DNA of 5,628 bases from DATJQA01 sp041169145 (GTDB lineage: Bacteria; Patescibacteriota; Minisyncoccia; UBA6257; 2-01-FULL-56-20). The notes beneath the pieces are model-generated. The model searched no databases. It saw only the letters and a program-made list of their open reading frames with translations, and was not told where the DNA came from. The DNA lies in NCBI GenBank assembly GCA_041169145.1, contig JBEEJO010000047.1, forward strand, positions 1 to 5,628, given 5' to 3'. Position numbers and translations under genes: made by a program. Shown piece by piece: positions 1 through 4,192 of this stretch (positions within the stretch are counted from its first letter, which is position 1; each line of letters opens with the position of its first letter).

Positions 1-1015
1 GGAGCGTCGTTTTGCCGATACCGTTCGGACCGCTCAAAAGCAAGTGTTCTTTCCGCTTGAGCGCGACCGTGACCTTCTTCACGACCGACTTATGGTTCCG
101 CACGACGCCGACGGACGAGAGCGTGAGCAACGTGCCACTCACGTCTTCCTGGCATGGAATGACGAATGCGCGGATGGTCTTGTCCTCGCGGCGAACCTCC
201 ACGATATCGCCTTCAAGTTCCTGTATCTTTTCGTTCATCTTGCGCGCCACATCGCGCATATGGCCGCCTTTTTGGGCAAAAAAGTTCGCCTGCTCCTTGC
301 GGTGCTGGATATCTTTTTCCAACCTGACGTTCTTCATGCGCTCGCGCTCAAGACGGGCGCTTATATCACGGACCACGTCAAAATAATTGCCGGCATACTG
401 TTCCGTCTTCTGCGTGAACATCTCCAGATAGAGGACCCCGTGCGTGAACGCGTTCAAGAAATTGGCATCGTGGGAAATAACGATGCACGTTTTCGCATAG
501 TCGACCAGGAATGCCGTCAGGTGTTCGATTCCCTGCGTATCCAGGTTGTTGGTCGGTTCATCCAACAGCAGAATGTCCGGATCCTGTATCAGGGCTTGCG
601 CGAGAAGGAGCCGTGCCCGCTGGCCGCCGGAAAATGTCTTCAGGGTCTTCGTAAGCGGAGCTTTCAAGTGGACCACATCCAATATCCGCTCGATGCGCGG
701 CTCAATGTCATATACCTTTTTGGGGAACGCCGCTTCAAAAAATTCTTTTACCGTATGCTCCATCTGCTCGCGCGCGATAACCTGTCGAGCGGTGGCCATC
801 GTCAATCCTCGCCCGATGGAAATAGAACCCGACTCGGGCGCGAGATCGCCCGTAATAAGCTGGAATATCGTGGTCTTTCCGGCTCCGTTCTGGCCCATGA
901 GCGCTATCTTCGCACCGCGGCGAACGGAAAAACTGGCCTCCTGAAGAATAGGCTTGGCATGCCCGAATCCAAACGAGACCGCGTTGAAGCGAATGATGGT
1001 TTCGGTGCTCGGCAT
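1..1015 (-). CDS. ABC-F family ATP-binding protein, C-terminal part beyond window edge
   Basis: Soluble twin-ATPase of the ABC-F class; known members bind the ribosomal E site and act as translation factors or protect against ribosome-targeting antibiotics. The 338 visible residues show Walker A GQNGAGKTT (41-49), signature FSGGQ (128-132), Walker B ILLLDEP with catalytic E153 followed by TNNLD, and switch H182. A charged, probably coiled-coil linker covers about 205-285. The second Walker A GPNGIGKTT (329-337) lies at the edge, so most of domain 2 is missing. No membrane segment is visible, which fits ABC-F rather than a transporter. ATG at 1015 is the only sensible start: domain 1 begins about eight residues later. 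There is no Shine-Dalgarno; a TATACT box lies 8 nt upstream. It follows the PhnB-like gene by 46 bp. The exact subfamily (EttA, Uup, resistance type) cannot be decided from the fragment. Confidence 0.93.
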   Translation of the reverse strand, partial: MPSTETIIRFNAVSFGFGHAKPILQEASFSVRRGAKIALMGQNGAGKTTIFQLITGDLAPESGSISIGRGLTMATARQVIAREQMEHTVKEFFEAAFPKKVYDIEPRIERILDVVHLKAPLTKTLKTFSGGQRARLLLAQALIQDPDILLLDEPTNNLDTQGIEHLTAFLVDYAKTCIVISHDANFLNAFTHGVLYLEMFTQKTEQYAGNYFDVVRDISARLERERMKNVRLEKDIQHRKEQANFFAQKGGHMRDVARKMNEKIQELEGDIVEVRREDKTIRAFVIPCQEDVSGTLLTLSSVGVVRNHKSVVKKVTVALKRKEHLLLSGPNGIGKTTL

Positions 1016-1023
1016 AGGCGAGC

Positions 1024-1029
1024 AGTATA
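1024..1029 (-). promoter_or_regulatory. Candidate -10 box (TATACT) just upstream of the ABC-F start
   Basis: TATACT matches the -10 consensus at 5 of 6 positions and ends 8 nt before the ATG at 1015. A transcript from it would begin at or within a few bases of the start codon. I see no convincing -35 hexamer at 16-18 bp and no TG extension, so it could be chance; the gene could instead be read through from the VOC genes upstream. Confidence 0.3.
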
Positions 1030-1061
1030 CGGCATATTCCGGCCGGCGTACAGGATTTTCC

Positions 1062-1613
1062 TTATTCCTGATCGTACGCTTGCTCCAATCCCGCGATATC
1101 GATCTTCTTCATCCGAAGCATCGCCTGCATAACGCGATCGGCTTTTTTCCTGTCGGGATCGTTCAAAAGACGCGGCAGGGTCGTAGGAATGATCTGCCAG
1201 GAAAAACCGTACCGGTCTTGGAGCCAACCGCACTGCTGGGCTTTCGGGTCACCGCCCTCGGTAAGCTTGTTCCAATATTCATCGACTTCTTCTTGCCTCT
1301 CGCACTCGAAATAGAAAGACACCGCGCCGGATGCCTTAAAATACGGTCCGCCGTCCAATGCCATGAATCGTTGTCCCCCAAGTTCAAAGACGGCCGTTAA
1401 TACTTTTCCCTCCATGCCCTTCATTGGTCCTTCGAGCGGTCCGTCAGGATAGTGCTTGATACTTACGATCTTCGAGCTCGGGAAAATGGAAACATAAAAA
1501 TTGATCGCTTCTTCAGCCTGCGTATCGAACCACAAGAACGGCGTTATTTTCCCCGACGCTTTTGGTCGGGGCTCCGACCCCTCCGGGCGTCGGAGTTGAT
1601 TGTTTTGTGTCAT
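1062..1613 (-). CDS. PhnB-like VOC family protein with hairpin-encoded N-terminal insert
   Basis: A 183-residue protein of the PhnB / '3-demethylubiquinone-9 3-methyltransferase' domain group in the vicinal oxygen chelate superfamily. Diagnostic stretches are KITPFLWFDTQAEEAINFY (22-40), the HYPDGP loop (54-59), ALDGGPYF (85-92), SFYFEC (99-104), CGWLQDRYGFSWQIIP (128-143) and the C-terminal VMQAMLRMKKID (161-172). These proteins are probably cytoplasmic; despite the old family name most have no proven enzyme activity. ATG at 1613 is chosen because no ATG, GTG or TTG codon lies in frame between it and the domain; an upstream ATG at 1673 would overlap the preceding gene. Residues 7-21 (LRRPEGSEPRPKASG) come from the 45-bp hairpin element at 1551-1595. 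Homologues usually start only a few residues before KITPFLWFD, so this looks like an insertion. It lies 35 bp after the VOC gene at 1649-2035 and is probably cotranscribed. No Shine-Dalgarno is visible. Confidence 0.9.
   Translation of the reverse strand: MTQNNQLRRPEGSEPRPKASGKITPFLWFDTQAEEAINFYVSIFPSSKIVSIKHYPDGPLEGPMKGMEGKVLTAVFELGGQRFMALDGGPYFKASGAVSFYFECERQEEVDEYWNKLTEGGDPKAQQCGWLQDRYGFSWQIIPTTLPRLLNDPDRKKADRVMQAMLRMKKIDIAGLEQAYDQE
1551..1595. repeat. REP-like double hairpin (45 bp) inside a coding sequence
   Basis: Two perfect 7-bp stems lie back to back with no base between them. Stem 1 is CCCCGAC (1551-1557) with GTCGGGG (1565-1571), loop 7 nt. Stem 2 is CTCCGAC (1572-1578) with GTCGGAG (1589-1595), loop 10 nt that itself contains CCC/GGG. 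The core (C/T)CCGAC is shared by both hairpins. Length is exactly 45 bp, so it adds 15 codons with no stop to the PhnB-like gene. The architecture resembles REP/BIME palindromes that are mobilised by RAYT transposases in other bacteria. No transposase or second copy is in this window, so the mobile origin is inferred. Confidence 0.65.
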
Positions 1614-1648
1614 TGTATTTATGCGCTCGTTTTTAAGAAGGAATAAGA

Positions 1649-2035
1649 CTACATCCCTCCCGTCGTTTGCCATAAACTCAGAACGTTCCCCTCGGTGTCC
1701 TTGAAGTAGACGATGAATCCCATCGTGCCAACGGCTACTTTTTCTTTGATGATGGTCCCGCCAGCAGCCTTCACTTTCTTTGCCGCCTCATCAATGTCTT
1801 TCACATTGATGGCGAAAGAGGGCGCGGTCACAATATCATTGCGTTTCATCATTCCGCCGCCGATCGCTCCCGGAGCTTTCGGCATGTGAGTTTTTTCATC
1901 GAGCGGCGTGGTTGCCGCGATGACGTAATCCATCTCCGGCATGTCGTTTAACTGCCAGCCAAACGTGTCGGTATAGAATTTTTTCGCGCGCTCTAAGTTA
2001 TCGCTCGGTATCTCGAAGTGGACGACGCTATCCAT
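1649..2035 (-). CDS. VOC family (glyoxalase/bleomycin-resistance-like) protein
   Basis: A 128-residue single-domain vicinal oxygen chelate protein. It opens with VVHFEIPSDNLERAKKFYTDTFGW (4-27), the typical first beta strand and helix. The middle has APGAIGGGM (54-62) and SFAINVKDIDEAAKKVKAAGG (73-93), the start of the second beta-alpha unit. It ends with GFIVYFKDTEGNVLSLWQ (106-123). H6 is in the usual first metal-ligand position and E115 is a possible acidic ligand, but the full metal site cannot be assigned. Family members include glyoxalases, dioxygenases and drug-binding proteins; the substrate here is unknown. ATG at 2035 is chosen because it starts right at the domain; the frame stays open to 2239 but would run through the promoter and into the gene upstream. 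It has its own extended -10 promoter and a hairpin leader, and is followed after 35 bp by the PhnB-like gene. Confidence 0.92.
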   Translation of the reverse strand: MDSVVHFEIPSDNLERAKKFYTDTFGWQLNDMPEMDYVIAATTPLDEKTHMPKAPGAIGGGMMKRNDIVTAPSFAINVKDIDEAAKKVKAAGGTIIKEKVAVGTMGFIVYFKDTEGNVLSLWQTTGGM

Positions 2036-2037
2036 AA

Positions 2038-2063
2038 ATGAATGTATGAATGATTGATGAATG
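2038..2063 (-). repeat. Three copies of CATTCAT in the leader of the VOC gene
   Basis: Reading the minus strand, the 7-mer CATTCAT occurs at 2063-2057, 2052-2046 and 2044-2038, ending two bases before the ATG at 2035. It fills the place where a Shine-Dalgarno would normally be, and none is present. It may be simple low-complexity leader sequence or a binding site; the sequence alone does not tell. Confidence 0.4.
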
Positions 2064-2091
2064 CTTCCCCTGCGACTTTTTTGAGGGAAGC
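2063..2091 (-). promoter_or_regulatory. 5'-leader hairpin of the VOC operon
   Basis: A perfect 7-bp inverted repeat, GCTTCCC (2085-2091 on the minus strand) with GGGAAGC (2063-2069), encloses a 15-nt loop containing an A-run. It lies directly downstream of the extended -10 box at 2096-2104, so it would be at or very near the 5' end of the mRNA, where such stems can stabilise a transcript. No T-run follows on either strand, which argues against an intrinsic terminator. Confidence 0.4.
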
Positions 2092-2095
2092 TAGA

Positions 2096-2104
2096 AGTAT
2101 ACCA
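2096..2104 (-). promoter_or_regulatory. Extended -10 promoter (TGGTATACT) for the VOC pair
   Basis: On the minus strand TGGTATACT has the TGn extension plus a 5-of-6 match to TATAAT. No recognisable -35 is present at 17 bp (CTCTTG), as is common for extended -10 promoters. A start about 7 nt downstream would fall near 2089, giving a leader of about 54 nt for the VOC gene at 2035. The box is 37 bp after the stop of the DUF4180 gene, so it probably starts a separate transcription unit. Confidence 0.45.
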
Positions 2105-2141
2105 AATCCACCCCGCGGCAAGAGGAACGGTCTTTGAGGTC

Positions 2142-2492
2142 TTATTTCGACAGTTTTCCCTTCGCCGCCTCGATACTCTCAACAAAAAAGAAATGATGGC
2201 CGCGATTGCTTTCTCGCACGAACGCCTGAAAGCTTTCACTGGCGATCGTTGAAAAGTCGCCCACGATAGCGAGCTGGACTTGGTAGGTCACGAACTTCTG
2301 TAATATCTCCCCTGCCACGCCGGTTTTGAGATCAAAAAAACTCGGCTCGATATTTTCCCGATGAAGAATGAGTTTTTTCGGCATCGGAATATCCGAACGC
2401 GCCATAAGATCCAAGGCGTCCGAGCTCGAACGCACAACGACACCGTCGGCGACCGCTTCGGCAATGTTCTGTTCATGAATAACGATCTGCAT
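2142..2492 (-). CDS. DUF4180 domain-containing protein
   Basis: A 116-residue protein that matches the DUF4180 family over its whole length. Family signatures are VRSSSDALDLMA (21-32), LILHRENIEPSFFDLKTGVAGEILQKFVTYQVQLAIVGDFS (41-81) and the ending ESNRGHHFFFV (93-103). There is no signal peptide or membrane segment. No function is established for the family that I can name. It starts with ATG at 2492, one base after the TAG stop of the SET gene (TAGTATG). A GAAGG motif at 2503-2499, 6 nt before the start and inside the SET coding end, is the only well-placed Shine-Dalgarno-like site in the window. Translational coupling with the SET gene is therefore likely. Confidence 0.88.
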   Translation of the reverse strand: MQIVIHEQNIAEAVADGVVVRSSSDALDLMARSDIPMPKKLILHRENIEPSFFDLKTGVAGEILQKFVTYQVQLAIVGDFSTIASESFQAFVRESNRGHHFFFVESIEAAKGKLSK

Positions 2493-2493
2493 A

Positions 2494-2904
2494 CTACGCC
2501 TTCATCCTATCGCATTTCACGCATCGGCACCCGATGGGCTTGATGTAGTCGTTGAAATGTTCGTCGCCGTAGTCGAAGATCAACTCCTCCCCTGCCGCAA
2601 GGTTCCGCCTCGCGAAAACAAAGACGCGCCGGTTCTTGATATCCACCTCACAGTTCGGTGCGCAGGAATGATTGATGAAGCGCGCCAAGTTCCCGGCGAT
2701 ATTGCCGTCTATCATCGTCGTCTTGCTCGTCCAAAAGAGATACTTGCCCTTGTTCGTCGCGAGCTGCTTCTTCGTCGCCGGTCGGCCGGTGTATTCGATG
2801 ATGCAAGCGCCTTTCGGAATGCGCTCTTCGGCAAAAACCCCGCGGCCGGTTTTGGAACGCTTCAAACGAAGCCGATAATGGCCAGGGACGAAAATTCTTT
2901 TCAT
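2494..2904 (-). CDS. SET domain-containing protein-lysine N-methyltransferase
   Basis: A compact 136-residue protein that is almost entirely one SET domain, the fold that transfers methyl from S-adenosylmethionine to a protein lysine. Motifs in order are TGRGVFA (19-25, cofactor-binding GxG), IIEYTG (35-40), the pseudoknot motif RFINHSCAPNC (75-85), and GEELIFDYG (105-113) with Y112 in the position of the catalytic tyrosine. A post-SET-like cysteine cluster, GCRCVKC (125-131), is near the end and could bind zinc together with a cysteine of the NHSC motif. ATG at 2904 is directly before the fold; MKRIFVPGHY leads into the first strand. The substrate is unknown; it could be a ribosomal, DNA-binding or other cellular protein. 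It is coupled to the DUF4180 gene and divergent from the DUF1801 gene. Confidence 0.93.
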   Translation of the reverse strand: MKRIFVPGHYRLRLKRSKTGRGVFAEERIPKGACIIEYTGRPATKKQLATNKGKYLFWTSKTTMIDGNIAGNLARFINHSCAPNCEVDIKNRRVFVFARRNLAAGEELIFDYGDEHFNDYIKPIGCRCVKCDRMKA

Positions 2905-2959
2905 TGTGTTTTAAGCCCGAGAAACCACAGCAATAGGCAGGGACATCCCGTGCTCGGAA

Positions 2960-2974
2960 ATGGTCGTTGACCAT
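2960..2974. promoter_or_regulatory. Short perfect inverted repeat between divergent genes (possible operator)
   Basis: ATGGTC-gtt-GACCAT forms perfect 6-bp arms around 3 bases. It sits in the 132-bp gap between the leftward SET gene (start 2904) and the rightward DUF1801 gene (start 3037), about 38 bp upstream of the TGATATAAT box. The place and symmetry suit a dimeric regulator, but a 6-bp palindrome can arise by chance and no regulator gene is adjacent. Confidence 0.3.
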
Positions 2975-3011
2975 CCCAGTGTAGCAAACCACGATGCATG
3001 AATAAAAGCTT

Positions 3012-3020
3012 TGATATAAT
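3012..3020 (+). promoter_or_regulatory. Extended -10 promoter (TGATATAAT) for the DUF1801 gene
   Basis: TGATATAAT is a perfect TGn extension plus a perfect -10 hexamer (3015-3020). No -35-like hexamer is present at 17 bp (CGATGC at 2992-2997). Transcription would start near 3027, leaving a leader of about 10 nt without a Shine-Dalgarno. The box overlaps the in-frame ATG codons at 2998 and 3019, so it excludes them and supports 3037 as the real start. Confidence 0.6.
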
Positions 3021-3036
3021 GTACAAAAACACAGCC

Positions 3037-3426
3037 ATGACTTCGACGAAGCCAAAGCCAAAGAATATTGCCGAGTACATTGCATCCGCCCCGAAGGAAT
3101 CTCAGAAAAAGCTGCGCGAGATGTATGTGTGCCTGAAAGATGCCGCTCCGAAAGCCGAAACAGGCCTCAAGTGGGGAATGCCGGCGCTTTCGCATAAACG
3201 AATTCTCGTAATGTTCGCCGGTTTCCCACATCACATCGGCTTTTATCCGACGCCGTCAGCTATCAAAGCCTTCAAAAAGGAACTCGCAAAGTATAAACAC
3301 GCAAAAGGCTCCGTTCAGTTTCCACTCGAAAAACCATTGCCCCTACCGCTCATCCGTAAGATGACCGCGTTCCGCATCAAAGAAGCCGTCTTGCAGGACG
3401 GCAAATGGCGGTCGGGTACGCGTTAA
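3037..3426 (+). CDS. DUF1801 / YdhG-like domain protein
   Basis: A 129-residue cytoplasmic protein of the DUF1801 (YdhG-like) family. Recognisable blocks are IAEYIASAPKESQKKLREMY (11-30), AAPKAETGLKWGMPAL (36-51), HHIGFYPTPSAIKAFKKEL (65-83) and KGSVQFPLEKPLPLPLIRKM (90-109). The family is widespread in bacteria; the Bacillus member YdhG has been proposed as a frataxin-like iron chaperone, but I would not transfer that role here. ATG at 3037 is preferred over in-frame ATGs at 2998 and 3019 because the promoter at 3012-3020 covers those and the family starts near EYI. Its TAA stop (3424-3426) overlaps the stop of the convergent membrane-protein gene. The lysine-rich N-terminus (TKPKPKN) lies before the domain. 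Confidence 0.92.
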   Translation: MTSTKPKPKNIAEYIASAPKESQKKLREMYVCLKDAAPKAETGLKWGMPALSHKRILVMFAGFPHHIGFYPTPSAIKAFKKELAKYKHAKGSVQFPLEKPLPLPLIRKMTAFRIKEAVLQDGKWRSGTR

Positions 3427-4001
3427 CGATTGATTGCAGTTTTGTTCTTGCCGAACACAAGAGATGCCGTAATACCGGCATTGGCGAGGAATGTGTAGAT
3501 TGGGAAAGCGAGCAGAATCCAATTCAATTCTCCGACGGCGAATATCGCAAAGAATCCGCCGAGCATCGTAAGCATCCACGCCGAAAGTGGTTCCGTCGTG
3601 GGGTATTCGTATGATTTCAGGATAGTGAGAACCGTGCCGGCCCCGTCTACGAGTATCGCCAAGAATAAAGCGATGGCTGGCTCATTCGTCACGTACCAAA
3701 GGATCAAGCTGATGCTGGCTACGATAAGTGCGTGTTTGTCTCGTTTTGTCGCACCGCCCATTCCGTATTTCAGGGCGAGTAGAAATACGAGAAGATCGCC
3801 GACAGCTTGAATACCTGGAAGCCAGAGTGAGTCAGATGCTCCCTTTGCGAGTTGTGAGAAGAAGGCAATCCCGCCGAGGAGCGACCAAAGGAACCACGAC
3901 ATGCGTTCCGGCTTCGTTTGCCCCTTAAAGATAGAGACAAAGAAAGGGACGAAGGCCAGCGTGATAGAGATACCCGAAAGATAGCCAAAGTATTGAGCCA
4001 C
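3423..4001 (-). CDS. Seven-helix membrane protein, PQ-loop/SWEET-like architecture
   Basis: A 192-residue hydrophobic protein I cannot assign to a named family. Seven probable membrane helices lie at about 5-25, 34-53, 60-80, 90-106, 108-128, 138-156 and 159-184. The layout is 3+1+3, as in SWEET/PQ-loop carriers. The two halves share a motif at the same place, KPERMSWFLW (30-39) and EPLSAWMLTM (137-146), where PQ-loop proteins carry their conserved proline motif at the head of the second helix. The classical PQ pair is absent. A transport or receptor role is possible but unproven. The start is GTG at 4001: a TAG lies in frame two codons upstream, and the next ATG (residue 34) would remove the first helix. 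A TGCTTTAAT box ends 6 nt before the GTG. The protein ends at TAA on 3425-3423, overlapping the convergent DUF1801 stop. Confidence 0.85.
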   Translation of the reverse strand: MAQYFGYLSGISITLAFVPFFVSIFKGQTKPERMSWFLWSLLGGIAFFSQLAKGASDSLWLPGIQAVGDLLVFLLALKYGMGGATKRDKHALIVASISLILWYVTNEPAIALFLAILVDGAGTVLTILKSYEYPTTEPLSAWMLTMLGGFFAIFAVGELNWILLAFPIYTFLANAGITASLVFGKNKTAINR

Positions 4002-4007
4002 AAACTA

Positions 4008-4016
4008 ATTAAAGCA
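4008..4016 (-). promoter_or_regulatory. Candidate extended -10 (TGCTTTAAT) of the membrane-protein gene
   Basis: On the minus strand TGCTTTAAT has the TGn extension and a 5-of-6 match to TATAAT. It ends 6 nt before the GTG at 4001, so transcription would begin at the start codon itself and give a leaderless mRNA. No -35 match was found, and no Shine-Dalgarno lies between. Confidence 0.4.
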
Positions 4017-4146
4017 TACCCACTCAATAAAACAGCACGTGGCGATCGTAGCGCTGCTTATGTAGGTCGCACCGTACAATAGCTTCAGATTTTCGAGTCC
4101 GCGATGGGCTTGGTGAACGAACGCTGACTTCAGTACTAAACCATGA

Positions 4147-4170
4147 AGCTCGTCCCTCGCTTAGCGAGCT
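4147..4170. repeat. Mutually exclusive small hairpins before the GH18 gene
   Basis: AGCTCG (4147-4152) can pair with CGAGCT (4165-4170) around 12 nt, while CTCGC (4156-4160) can pair with GCGAG (4164-4168) around TTA. Both use the same right arm, so only one can form. They lie 23-46 bp before the ATG at 4193 and may be inside or upstream of the transcript depending on the true start site. They could be a small palindromic element or an operator. Confidence 0.35.
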
Positions 4171-4177
4171 CTTGTTC

Positions 4178-4186
4178 TGCTACCAT
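4178..4186 (+). promoter_or_regulatory. Weak extended -10 candidate (TGCTACCAT) of the GH18 gene
   Basis: TGCTACCAT has the TGn extension but only 4 of 6 -10 matches. It ends 6 nt before the ATG at 4193, the same spacing as in the divergent membrane-protein gene. AGGA at 4187-4190 is only 2 nt from the ATG, too close for a normal ribosome binding site. The match is weak and may be chance. Confidence 0.22.
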
Positions 4187-4192
4187 AGGAAT

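Larger units (their letters stand above)
4002..4192. other. Divergent intergenic region without a convincing gene
   Basis: This 191-bp gap separates the leftward membrane-protein gene from the rightward GH18 gene. It holds the -10-like boxes of both genes and a pair of competing small hairpins at 4147-4170. A 17-codon open frame, 4143-4196, ends in an ATGA overlap with the GH18 start. The stretch 4020-4140 shows nothing I recognise; no tRNA or other structured RNA fits it. Confidence 0.6.

Noticed and set aside
44..1132. Long plus-strand open frame of 362 codons
   Set aside because: It lies opposite the ABC-F gene and its translation has no recognisable domain, while the minus strand shows all ABC motifs. 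It is an antisense shadow.
904..1233. Minus-strand open frame of 109 codons covering the ABC-F start and VOC end
   Set aside because: It runs in another frame across two well-supported genes and has an arginine-rich sequence without a domain.
1551..1595. Terminator or attenuator between the two VOC genes
   Set aside because: The hairpins are inside the coding region after the start codon and no T-run follows in the minus-strand direction.
1614..1673. N-terminal extension of the PhnB-like gene to ATG 1673
   Set aside because: It would overlap the end of the preceding VOC gene and adds no family sequence; ATG 1613 is sufficient.
2063..2091. Intrinsic terminator for the DUF4180 gene or a plus-strand transcript
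   Set aside because: The stem is present but no T-run follows on either strand, and it lies downstream of the -10 box of the next gene.
2036..2239. N-terminal extension of the VOC gene to ATG 2239
   Set aside because: The extra 68 residues are low-similarity, overlap the end of the DUF4180 gene and would read through the promoter and leader hairpin. The domain starts at ATG 2035.
4080..4125. Possible tRNA T-arm (TTCGAGTCC) at about 4093-4101
   Set aside because: The flanking bases do not form a T stem, and no acceptor, D or anticodon arm can be built around it.
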